From Eggerthellaceae bacterium (GTDB lineage: Bacteria > Actinomycetota > Coriobacteriia > Coriobacteriales > Eggerthellaceae): DNA of 5,059 bases. Of the stretch, positions 1-5,059 are shown piece by piece. The notes below the pieces were generated by a model. That model ran no database searches. It saw only the letters and a list, made by a program, of their open reading frames with translations, and was not told the origin of the DNA. The stretch's first letter is position 1. Each line of letters opens with the position of its first letter. The stretch spans positions 1 to 5,059 of the forward strand of contig JAFUCW010000019.1 in NCBI GenBank assembly GCA_017459485.1, read 5' to 3'. A program made the position numbers and the translations under genes.

Positions 1-6
1 CACGAT

Positions 7-44
7 GAAGAATCTGAATCAGCGAAGCGAGATTCAGATTCTTC
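7..44. repeat. Perfect 14-bp inverted repeat (hairpin) near the window edge
   Basis: GAAGAATCTGAATC (7-20) pairs perfectly with GATTCAGATTCTTC (31-44) around the 10-nt loop AGCGAAGCGA. No U-run follows on either strand within the window, so it is not a classical intrinsic terminator. It is directly followed by GAGCAGCGGAGCGG, the same word that follows the small hairpin in element A. It is therefore probably part of the same repeat family rather than a stand-alone terminator. Nothing coding is seen in 1-133. Confidence 0.8.
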
Positions 45-94
45 GAGCAGCGGAGCGGCTGGCGCGAGGGGCGACCCCGCACCCTCCGGAGCGA

Positions 95-119
95 GCAGTG
101 GAGCACGGAGGCCCTAGCG
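95..119 (+). repeat. 25-nt direct repeat, copy 1 (partial element related to A)
   Basis: This stretch is identical over 25 nt to 198-222 inside element A. It begins GCAGTGGAGCACGG and ends in CCCTAGCG. It is followed by a variant of box R (TAGCGCGCC rather than TAGCGTGCC). No matching box L is visible on its left, so 70-134 looks like a decayed or truncated copy of the same element. The flanking pieces GGCGACC (70-76) and GGTCGCC (128-134) could still pair. Confidence 0.8.
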
Positions 120-133
120 CGCCCTCCGGTCGC

Positions 134-244
134 CGTCGAGGGCGATTTGGCGAGTGCGATAGGGCCGACTGGCGAAATGAGCGCACTTTAGGTGCGCGCA
201 GTGGAGCACGGAGGCCCTAGCGTGCCGCCAAATCGCCCTCGACG
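134..244. repeat. Palindromic modular element A (overlaps end of sufU)
   Basis: The outer arms are a perfect 19-bp inverted repeat: CGTCGAGGGCGATTTGGCG at 134-152 and its complement at 226-244. Inside are conserved box L (GGCGAGTGCGATA, 149-161), a 7-bp inner stem (TAGGGCC 160-166 with GGCCCTA 213-219), a small hairpin (GCGCAC 181-186, TTTAG loop, GTGCGC 192-197) and conserved box R (TAGCGTGCCGCC, 218-229). Element B has the same two boxes with unrelated arms. The boxes face each other across an internal loop between the outer and inner helices. On the suf transcript the element would form a long stem-loop right at the sufU stop, which could protect or terminate the mRNA, although no U-run follows. 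It could be a REP- or MITE-like repeat. No transposase is present. Confidence 0.85.
198..222 (+). repeat. 25-nt direct repeat, copy 2 (inside element A)
   Basis: This is a perfect second copy of 95-119, offset by 103 nt. It spans the right half of the element A interior and the start of box R, and contains the CTAG that gives the sufU stop. A shorter related word, GAGCAGCGGAGCGG, occurs at 45-58. Confidence 0.85.
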
Positions 245-651
245 ATGGTTAAAAAGGTTCGCCAGCCTAGCTCGGCGCACTTGACGCGCGCAGGCATGAG
301 CGAAATCGACTTCAGCTGGGCAGCCTCGCCCAAATCTTCCAGTTCGTCGTCGGAAGCTTCGCCGCGGATCATCTTCAGAAACAGCTCGGAGAGGCGCTTG
401 GCCTCCTCAACCGTTTCGTCGGTGATCAAATCCGCCATGATGTCGGCGGATGCCTGCGACACCGCGCAACCGCTTCCCGTAAACGCCACCTCTTCCACGA
501 CACCATCGACCACGCGCAGCGAAAGCACAATGGCGTCGCCGCAAGACGGGTTGACTCCCTCGTGCGAATGCGTAGGATCGTCCATCTGGTACTTGTAGTC
601 GGGATGCGCGTTGTGCTCCATGAGCGCCGCGTTGTAGATTCCTTCAGTCAT
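217..651 (-). CDS. sufU: SufU, zinc-dependent sulfurtransferase partner of SufS
   Basis: SufU accepts the SufS persulfide through a zinc site and delivers sulfur to the SufBCD scaffold. The product has 144 residues. All zinc ligands are visible: Cys37 and Asp39 in NPSCGD, Cys62 in GSGCAVSQASADIM, and Cys125 in ARVKCAEL. The 63-residue spacing between the second and third cysteines matches SufU (62 in B. subtilis) and not IscU (about 43), reflecting the SufU-specific insertion, here about residues 83-105. The ATG at 651 has GAGAGG 5 nt upstream. The gene follows sufS after a 134-nt gap. The last nine codons, encoding IVEGDLAAR, and the TAG stop overlap palindromic element A, so the extreme C-terminus is supplied by repeat sequence. 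The tail lies beyond the conserved domain and is unlikely to affect zinc binding. It is the last suf gene seen. Confidence 0.96.
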   Translation of the reverse strand: MTEGIYNAALMEHNAHPDYKYQMDDPTHSHEGVNPSCGDAIVLSLRVVDGVVEEVAFTGSGCAVSQASADIMADLITDETVEEAKRLSELFLKMIRGEASDDELEDLGEAAQLKSISLMPARVKCAELGWRTFLTIVEGDLAAR

Positions 652-656
652 TGTTG

Positions 657-662
657 CCTCTC
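657..662 (-). promoter_or_regulatory. Ribosome binding site of sufU
   Basis: GAGAGG on the minus strand is 5 nt before the sufU ATG at 651 and supports that start. Confidence 0.7.
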
Positions 663-763
663 AGAAACTCGATCTATTCGGTTCCCCGTTTGCCAACACG
701 CAAGCGACGAACAGGGAGCAAGATGGCGTAGCTGGGCGCTTCGCAGTGTCGGCAGTTCCGCCG

Positions 764-780
764 TTCGCCAGATCGGCGAA
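764..780 (-). promoter_or_regulatory. Small hairpin just after the sufS stop
   Basis: TTCGCC and GGCGAA form a 6-bp stem with a 5-nt loop, beginning 5 nt after the sufS stop. It is weaker than the sufB hairpin and has no U-run. The rest of the 134-nt gap to sufU shows only weak partial stems and no convincing promoter. Confidence 0.4.
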
Positions 781-785
781 ACCTC

Positions 786-2099
786 CTATCCATGGAACAT
801 CTCCCACACATGCTTCAACCCGCTGACCAGCTTGTCGATGTCGGCGCTGTCGTTATAGAACGCCAGGCTCGCGCGACAGCAGCTTTCGATTCCCAGGTGA
901 GCCAGCAGCGGCTGGGCGCAATGGTGCCCAGCGCGAATGGCCACGCCGTCCATGTCCAGGATGGAAGCCACGTCGTGCGGGTGGATGCCGCACACGTTGA
1001 AGCTGACCACCCCATGGTGCGCCGCCGGATCCGCAGGCCCGATGATACGCACGAAATCCAGCTCGGAAAGGCGGTGCATGCACGTGTGCACAAGGGCCGA
1101 CTCGCGCATCTGGATGGCTTCGAAGCCCACGGACTCGATGTAGTCTAGCGCCGCATCAAGCGCGTAGATGCCCGCCGCGTCCTGGGTGCCCGCCTCGAAC
1201 TTCTCCGGAACGGGCGACCACATGGCGTCCTGCTCGGTCACGCTGGAAATCATCTCGCCGCCGGTGAGGAACGGCGGCATTGCGTCGAGCAGCTCGTGGC
1301 GACCCCACAGCACACCGATGCCGAAGGGGCCGAACGCCTTGTGGGCAGAAAACGTATAGAAGTCCGCGTCAAGCGCGGGCAAGTCGATGGGCATGTGAGG
1401 CGCGCTCTGGGCTCCGTCGACCACCATGACCGCATTCACTTCGTGCGCGGCCTTCGCAAGCGCCGCCACGTCGGTGGCCGTGCCCAGGATGTTGGACACA
1501 TGCGTCGCGGAAACGATCTTCGTGCGGGGGCCGATCTTCGCGCGAATTTCGTCTTCTCCGATCGCGCCGCTTTCGTCCACATAGAGGTAAACCAGCTGCG
1601 CACCCGTGTGCCTGCACACCTGCTGCCAAGGGATCATGTTGGAATGGTGCTCCATGATAGTGATGCACACCTCGTCGCCCGGCCCGAGCACCATGCCACC
1701 GAAGGACGACGCCACTATGTTGAGCGCCTCGGACGCGTTGCGGCAAAACACGATGTCGCGGGCGTCGGCGTCGGAAAGCCCCAGGAAACGAGCCGTGTGC
1801 GCACGTGCGGCGCCGATTGCCTCGGTCGCTTCGACCGAAAGCCGGTAGAGTCCGCGCAGAGCATTGGCGTTGAGCGTTTCGTAGAAGCGCTTCTGGGCGT
1901 CGATGACCGACTGGGGCCGCTGTGCGGTTGCCGCACTGTCCAGAAACGCCAGATTGGCATTGGTGGCAAGCAGCGGGAAATCGCGCTTGAAAGGATTGTC
2001 GACCAGCGCCGACACCTTTATGCCTGCGGCGTCCCATTCAGCGCGCCCGCGCTCGGTAAGCATGTCCACGCCATGGAGTATACGTTGCTGTTCCGCCAT
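786..2099 (-). CDS. sufS: SufS, group II cysteine desulfurase (PLP-dependent)
   Basis: SufS converts L-cysteine to L-alanine and holds the sulfur as a persulfide for transfer to SufU. With the start at 2099 the product has 437 residues, slightly longer than the usual 405-425 because of about 30 extra N-terminal residues. Class V aminotransferase motifs appear in order: EHHSN (about 150-154; the second histidine stacks on PLP), VVDGAQSAPH with Asp228, SAHK with the PLP lysine Lys254, FEAGT (about 301), RAGHHCAQPLL with catalytic Cys394, and CRASLAFYN with substrate-binding Arg409. His375 in IHPHD lies 19 residues before the catalytic cysteine, as does Bacillus subtilis His342, which contacts the SufU zinc. 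The frame is open upstream to 2219, but that start would overlap sufD and add 40 non-conserved residues. The ATG at 2099 has a strong GAGGAG 7 nt upstream and gives the expected N-terminus. Confidence 0.96.
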   Translation of the reverse strand: MAEQQRILHGVDMLTERGRAEWDAAGIKVSALVDNPFKRDFPLLATNANLAFLDSAATAQRPQSVIDAQKRFYETLNANALRGLYRLSVEATEAIGAARAHTARFLGLSDADARDIVFCRNASEALNIVASSFGGMVLGPGDEVCITIMEHHSNMIPWQQVCRHTGAQLVYLYVDESGAIGEDEIRAKIGPRTKIVSATHVSNILGTATDVAALAKAAHEVNAVMVVDGAQSAPHMPIDLPALDADFYTFSAHKAFGPFGIGVLWGRHELLDAMPPFLTGGEMISSVTEQDAMWSPVPEKFEAGTQDAAGIYALDAALDYIESVGFEAIQMRESALVHTCMHRLSELDFVRIIGPADPAAHHGVVSFNVCGIHPHDVASILDMDGVAIRAGHHCAQPLLAHLGIESCCRASLAFYNDSADIDKLVSGLKHVWEMFHG

Positions 2100-2106
2100 G
2101 TGTTCG

Positions 2107-2112
2107 CTCCTC
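2107..2112 (-). promoter_or_regulatory. Ribosome binding site that fixes the sufS start
   Basis: GAGGAG on the minus strand lies 7 nt before the ATG at 2099. It favours this codon over the longer open frame beginning at 2219, which would overlap the end of sufD. A small hairpin (2122-2136, 5-bp stem, 5-nt loop) ends 9 nt before it on the transcript. Confidence 0.8.
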
Positions 2113-2187
2113 GTTCTTTCGTGCGGCTCTTCCGCAGGGCCACGGTTCAGACTGTATCGTCGCAGGCCACCGGCCCGTCTCGCTTCG

Positions 2188-3318
2188 CTAGTCTTCGTCC
2201 TGCAGCAGCCTGTAGGCATCGCCTAAGACTTCGCCTCCCAGACGTTCCACCGCCGCGCGCACCGCGTCGTCAAACGCGTGGAGGCGCGCATAGTCGAACG
2301 CCGCAACCGCAAACAAGTCCTCGGTCTGGTCTGGCGTCAAGCCGCGCGTTTGCATGTATCCCAGCTGTTCGGGGTTCACGTGCCCAATGGTTGCTCCATG
2401 CGCCCCCTGGACGTCGTCTTCGTCGCACAGGAGGATGGGGACGGTCTTGTTCGACACGTCGTCGCTGACCAGCAGCACCGTTTCGTTCTCCTGGCCGATT
2501 GCGCCCTTTGCGCCGTGAACCAGGTCGATGGTGCCGCGCAATACCTTGGCCGAAGAATCCATGAGCACGCCGTTGGCAGAAAGGGTGCAGGTGGACTGAA
2601 CGCCGCGCTGGCGCATGATGTAGTTGAAGTCAATCTTGTTGGCACCGTGTCCAAGGTAGCGCGTTTCCACCACTGCCTCCGACTCACGCCCGGACAGGTT
2701 GCAGGCGAAACCGGTATAGGACTCCGCTGCACCAAGCACCGTCTGGGATGCATTGAGGCGGGCACCGTCTTCCAAGTGGGCGCCGAAGTTGTCCAGGTGC
2801 TGCCATGTAGCATCGAGCGTTTGGACGAACTCTATGTCCACGTTGGCTCCCTCTGCCGCGAACACCCTTGTCTCCACACCTGCCACTCCAGTTCCCCCAA
2901 GGGGAGAATCCACATGGACGGCAACGTGGATGCGCGAATGCGCCTGAGCCACCACGTCGAGCAAGGCAAGAGCGCAGGCGCCATCTTCGGCGTTCACGCG
3001 CACGACGACGGGCTCTTCGCAGGTCGTGCCCGCAGGCGCCACCACGCCGATGTGCCTGGCAGCAACGTTGGAAAAGATGCCGTGAGCCACTTCGCCCATG
3101 CCCGTTTCCCATTGGGACGCGGCGCCTTCTGCCGAAGACAGTGCAGCATCGAACGCGGACGAATCCTCCACGATGCCTGCGGGAACAATGGCCTCGATAG
3201 CACCTCCGCCCGCTTCCTCCATCGCGGAAAACGAGACTTCGGCCTCGTTGATCTTGAACTTGTGCCAGGTGATGGCTGGCATGCGGTTAACGGTTACAGT
3301 TGCAGCTTCTATCGTCAT
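2188..3318 (-). CDS. sufD: SufD, Fe-S cluster assembly protein
   Basis: SufD is the SufB paralogue that completes the SufBC2D scaffold and shares the cluster-forming interface with SufB. The product has 376 residues. The N-terminal third is weakly conserved, as usual for the family. From about residue 200 the SufBD beta-helix core is clear: the block from NKIDFNYI, then LRGTIDLVHGAKGAIGQEN (about 260-278), then TVPIL and DEDDVQGAHGATIGHVNPEQ (about 292-318). His307 in AHGAT corresponds to the conserved SufD histidine (His360 in E. coli) facing the SufB cysteine. The C-terminal helical part begins at about 325 and ends QDED. The ATG at 3318 has a good Shine-Dalgarno sequence 6 nt upstream. Unlike many suf operons, the gene does not abut sufB but follows a 272-nt gap. 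SufD rather than a second SufB is supported by the histidine and the shorter length. Confidence 0.95.
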   Translation of the reverse strand: MTIEAATVTVNRMPAITWHKFKINEAEVSFSAMEEAGGGAIEAIVPAGIVEDSSAFDAALSSAEGAASQWETGMGEVAHGIFSNVAARHIGVVAPAGTTCEEPVVVRVNAEDGACALALLDVVAQAHSRIHVAVHVDSPLGGTGVAGVETRVFAAEGANVDIEFVQTLDATWQHLDNFGAHLEDGARLNASQTVLGAAESYTGFACNLSGRESEAVVETRYLGHGANKIDFNYIMRQRGVQSTCTLSANGVLMDSSAKVLRGTIDLVHGAKGAIGQENETVLLVSDDVSNKTVPILLCDEDDVQGAHGATIGHVNPEQLGYMQTRGLTPDQTEDLFAVAAFDYARLHAFDDAVRAAVERLGGEVLGDAYRLLQDED

Positions 3319-3324
3319 ATCGTG

Positions 3325-3329
3325 TTCCT
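3325..3329 (-). promoter_or_regulatory. Ribosome binding site of sufD
   Basis: AGGAA on the minus strand sits 6 nt before the sufD ATG. It supports the start at 3318 and independent initiation of sufD, which matters because sufD is 272 nt downstream of sufB and cannot rely on close coupling to it. Confidence 0.75.
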
Positions 3330-3380
3330 ATCGCAGGTTATCTATCCCAATGATGGAAGGTGCCTGGTTCGCTTCATCGT

Positions 3381-3447
3381 CGCAGGTGGCCGAAGCGCCA
3401 GCGAGGCCACTCCCCGTGGACCCGCAGGTGGTCGAAGGGTCAGCGAG
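3381..3447. repeat. Pair of 25-nt imperfect direct repeats in the sufB-sufD gap
   Basis: The copies at 3381-3405 and 3423-3447 both begin CGCAGGTGG and end CAGCGAG, with 22 of 25 positions identical and a 42-nt offset. The first copy also starts a 6-bp hairpin (GTGGCC 3386-3391 with GGCCAC 3405-3410). The second runs directly into the left arm of element B, sharing its G at 3447, so the pair may be part of that element's flank or an older duplication. Confidence 0.75.
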
Positions 3448-3547
3448 ATTCGATAGGGCGAGTGCGATAAGCCCGCTCTCGGCGCAGTGCCCGTACTTCG
3501 GTACGGGCCAAGCCGTAGTAGGGCTTAGCGTGCCGCCATATCGAATC
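3447..3547. repeat. Palindromic modular element B (between sufB and sufD)
   Basis: The outer arms GATTCGATA (3447-3455) and TATCGAATC (3539-3547) are perfectly complementary, with further pairing GGCG/CGCC. Box L (GGCGAGTGCGATA, 3457-3469) and box R (TAGCGTGCCGCC, 3526-3537) are identical to those in element A. The inner stem is TAAGCCC (3468-3474) with GGGCTTA (3521-3527). The interior holds an 8-bp hairpin, GCCCGTAC (3489-3496), TTCG loop, GTACGGGC (3501-3508), which is a C(UUCG)G-type tetraloop if read on the plus strand. The element is non-coding and starts 44 nt after the sufB stop in the direction of transcription. It probably inserted here, since sufB and sufD are usually adjacent. Any effect on the SufB:SufD ratio is speculation. 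Confidence 0.82.
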
Positions 3548-3561
3548 GCAGCGTCGGCTGG

Positions 3562-3585
3562 TCCGACGTTTGTCAAAACGTCGGA
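3562..3585 (-). promoter_or_regulatory. Strong hairpin just after the sufB stop
   Basis: TCCGACGTTT and AAACGTCGGA form a perfect 10-bp stem with a 4-nt loop, starting 5 nt after the sufB TGA on the transcript. No U-run follows, so complete intrinsic termination is unlikely. A role as partial attenuator or 3' mRNA protector for sufC-sufB is possible but inferred. Confidence 0.6.
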
Positions 3586-3590
3586 ACCCA

Positions 3591-5006
3591 TCAACCTATG
3601 GCCCCTTCCATCTCCAGCTTGATCAGGTTGTTCATCTCCACGGCGTACTCAAGGGGAAGCTCCTTGGAGATGGGCTCAGCGAAGCCGTTGACGATCATGG
3701 TCGACGCTTCCTGCTCGGAAATGCCGCGACTTTGCAGGTAGAACATCATGTCGTCGCCGATGCGGCCGATGGACGCCTCGTGCCCCACGTTGACGTGCTT
3801 GGCCCGCACGTCCATGGCAGGGATGGTGTCGCTCCTGCTTTCGTCGTCGAGCATCAGGCTGGTGCATGCCACGCTCACGTTGGAATACTCGGCCTTTTCG
3901 GTCACCAGCACCGAAGAGCGGAACGTCTGGATGCCGCCGGACTTCGAAATGCCCTTGGTGTCCACATGCGCGCTGGTGTAGGGCGCGTTGAGAACCACCT
4001 TGCAGCCCGTGTCCAGGTTCTGGCCGGCACCCGAAAACGTGATGCCTGTAAACTCGCACGTGGAGTGCGCGCCGTCCAGGATGGACATCGGGTAGAGGTA
4101 GCCCACATGGGACCCGAAACTGCCGGAGACCCATTCGACCTGGGCGTCTTCCTCCACGATGGCGCGCTTGGTGTTCAGGTTGTACATGTTCTTCGACCAG
4201 TTTTCGATGGTCGAGTAGCGCAGCTTCGCACCGCGCCTCACGAACAGCTCGACCGCGCCGGCGTGCAAGTTCGCCACGTTGTACTTCGGCGCGCTGCAGC
4301 CTTCGATGAAGTGCAGGTCCGCACCCTCTTCCACGATGATCAGGGTGTGCTCGAACTGGCCCGCGCCCTTGGCGTTCAGGCGGAAGTAGCTTTGCAGCGG
4401 GAAGCCCATCTTCACGCCGGCAGGCACGTAGACGAAGCTGCCACCCGACCACACCGCGCCATGGAGTGCGGCGAACTTGTGGTCGGTTGGCGGGATGAGC
4501 GTCATGAAGTGCTCGCGGATGATGGCCTCCCACTTGGGGTCTTCCATCGCCTCCTCGATACCGGAGTAAACCACGCCCAGCTCTTTGACCGACTCCTGGA
4601 TATTGTGGTAGACCAGCTCGGAGTCGTACTGGGCGCCCACGCCGGCAAGATAGGCGCGCTCCGCTTCCGGGATGCCCAGGCGCTCAAAGGTGTCCTTGAT
4701 GTCCTCGGGCACGCTTTCCCAGTCGCTCTTCTGCTCGGTGGGCGGCTTGACGTAGGTGACGATGTTGTCCATGTCCAAGCCGTCGATGGACGGGCCCCAG
4801 TTGGGGACCTGCAGCTGATGGTATATCTCCAGGCTGTGCAAGCGGTGCTCGAGCATCCACTCGGGCTCGTCCTTGCGCGCCGATATCTCGCGGACTATGT
4901 CGGGGGTAAGGCCGGCGTCAAGGCGCTCGGAGCCTTCCTCGCTCTTGGTGAAGTCGTACATGCTGCGGTCGACGTCGGCGACCTGCGAGCGCTCCGTCCC
5001 CGCCAT
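3591..5006 (-). CDS. sufB: SufB, Fe-S cluster assembly scaffold protein
   Basis: SufB is the scaffold subunit of the cytosolic SufBC2D complex, on which sulfur and iron are assembled into clusters. The product has 471 residues, close to the roughly 465 of short Gram-positive SufB proteins. The N-terminal part (about 30-70) has the family pattern of GLTPDIVREIS followed by EPEWMLEHRL. The start of the beta-helix core (about 177-240) carries FAALHGAVWSGGSFVYVPAGV and ends in IEGCSAP (Cys237). Cys381 lies 91 residues from the C-terminus, exactly where Escherichia coli SufB has Cys405, and His409-Glu410 match its His433-Glu434, so the cluster-building residues are present. The C-terminal block from GRIGDD to MIVNGF is typical. 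There is no intein. The ATG at 5006 is 2 nt after the upstream stop, with a purine-rich GGGGAAGG at 5016-5023 inside the upstream gene. The gene ends in TGA, and 272 nt of repeat-rich DNA then separates it from sufD. Confidence 0.97.
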   Translation of the reverse strand: MAGTERSQVADVDRSMYDFTKSEEGSERLDAGLTPDIVREISARKDEPEWMLEHRLHSLEIYHQLQVPNWGPSIDGLDMDNIVTYVKPPTEQKSDWESVPEDIKDTFERLGIPEAERAYLAGVGAQYDSELVYHNIQESVKELGVVYSGIEEAMEDPKWEAIIREHFMTLIPPTDHKFAALHGAVWSGGSFVYVPAGVKMGFPLQSYFRLNAKGAGQFEHTLIIVEEGADLHFIEGCSAPKYNVANLHAGAVELFVRRGAKLRYSTIENWSKNMYNLNTKRAIVEEDAQVEWVSGSFGSHVGYLYPMSILDGAHSTCEFTGITFSGAGQNLDTGCKVVLNAPYTSAHVDTKGISKSGGIQTFRSSVLVTEKAEYSNVSVACTSLMLDDESRSDTIPAMDVRAKHVNVGHEASIGRIGDDMMFYLQSRGISEQEASTMIVNGFAEPISKELPLEYAVEMNNLIKLEMEGAIG

Positions 5007-5008
5007 TG

Positions 5009-5059
5009 CTATTCGCCTTCCCCGTCGCCCGCCTCGTTGGCAGCGGCTTCGTCGGCGGC
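5009..5059 (-). CDS. 3' end of upstream gene, probably SufC (Fe-S assembly ATPase), partial
   Basis: Only the last 16 codons and a TAG stop are inside the window. The visible tail reads AADEAAANEAGDGEGE, a low-complexity acidic and alanine-rich stretch with no catalytic motif. The frame is open to the window edge and ends 2 nt before the sufB ATG, so the two genes are almost certainly co-transcribed and translationally coupled. The assignment to SufC, the ABC-type ATPase of the SufBC2D complex, rests on position alone: the other suf genes follow in order and sufC is the missing member. Walker A, Walker B and signature motifs would lie outside the window. An acidic tail is not a core part of SufC, so this may be a lineage-specific extension. 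Confidence 0.6.
   Translation of the reverse strand, partial: AADEAAANEAGDGEGE

Noticed and set aside
5..220. Plus-strand open frame of 71 codons at the left edge
   Set aside because: It is made entirely of hairpin arms and direct repeats, has no Shine-Dalgarno visible, and ends at the CTAG of element A. There is no protein-like pattern.
134..244. Element A as an integron attC site or a CRISPR repeat
   Set aside because: The attC core motifs (RYYYAAC/GTTRRRY) are missing, there is no regular spacer-repeat array, and no integrase or cas gene is present.
665..710. Possible promoter before sufU (TTGGCA and TAGATC on the minus strand)
   Set aside because: The spacing between the two hexamers is about 14 nt, too short for a standard promoter.
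784..789. AGGAGG on the minus strand at the sufS stop
   Set aside because: It looks like a Shine-Dalgarno but no ATG, GTG or TTG follows at usable spacing. It is the GGA codon, TAG stop and following GAGG by chance.
2100..2219. Longer sufS reading frame starting at 2219
   Set aside because: It would overlap the end of sufD by 32 nt and add 40 residues with no SufS similarity. The ATG at 2099 has a strong GAGGAG at proper spacing.
1296..2468. Long plus-strand open frame opposite sufS and the end of sufD (390 codons); a similar one lies at 2278-3456
   Set aside because: They are antisense to well-supported suf genes and are basic, His/Arg-rich sequences typical of GC-rich shadow frames.
3319..3370. 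Possible promoter before sufD (TAGATA on the minus strand as a -10)
   Set aside because: No acceptable -35 hexamer lies 16-18 nt upstream, so it is not distinguishable from chance.

Overview
The window holds a SUF iron-sulfur cluster assembly operon read entirely on the minus strand, so the biological order runs from high to low coordinates: the last codons of an upstream gene (almost certainly sufC), sufB, sufD, sufS and sufU. All four complete genes are recognised from family motifs and keep their catalytic or ligand residues. The DNA is GC-rich (about 60% by eye, not computed). The order C-B-D-S-U, with a zinc-type SufU instead of SufE or SufA, suggests a high-GC Gram-positive bacterium. 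My best guess is a member of the Coriobacteriia (Eggerthellaceae-like), because the usual actinomycete order is R-B-D-C-S-U and the Bacillus order is C-D-S-U-B. This taxonomic call is inference.

Layout. 5009-5059: acidic C-terminus of the upstream gene, ending 2 nt before sufB. 3591-5006: sufB. 3319-3590: an unusual 272-nt gap holding a hairpin, a 101-bp palindromic element (B) and a pair of 25-nt imperfect direct repeats. 2188-3318: sufD. 2100-2187: an 88-nt gap with the sufS ribosome binding site. 786-2099: sufS. 652-785: a 134-nt gap with a post-stop hairpin and the sufU ribosome binding site. 217-651: sufU, whose last codons and stop lie inside a second palindromic element (A, 134-244). 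1-133: no gene, only inverted and direct repeats related to element A.

How the genes work together. SufS takes sulfur from cysteine as a persulfide, and SufU accepts it through its zinc site. The sulfur goes to the SufB-SufC-SufD scaffold, where the cluster forms at the SufB/SufD interface with SufC ATPase activity driving conformational change. Everything acts in the cytoplasm.

The least ordinary content is non-coding. Elements A and B share two conserved boxes of 13 and 12 nt in the same order and spacing, but their outer and inner pairing arms differ completely in sequence and stay perfectly complementary within each copy. This is the signature of a structured nucleic acid or a palindromic mobile repeat kept by structure rather than by primary sequence. 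One copy splits sufB from sufD and the other supplies the end of sufU.
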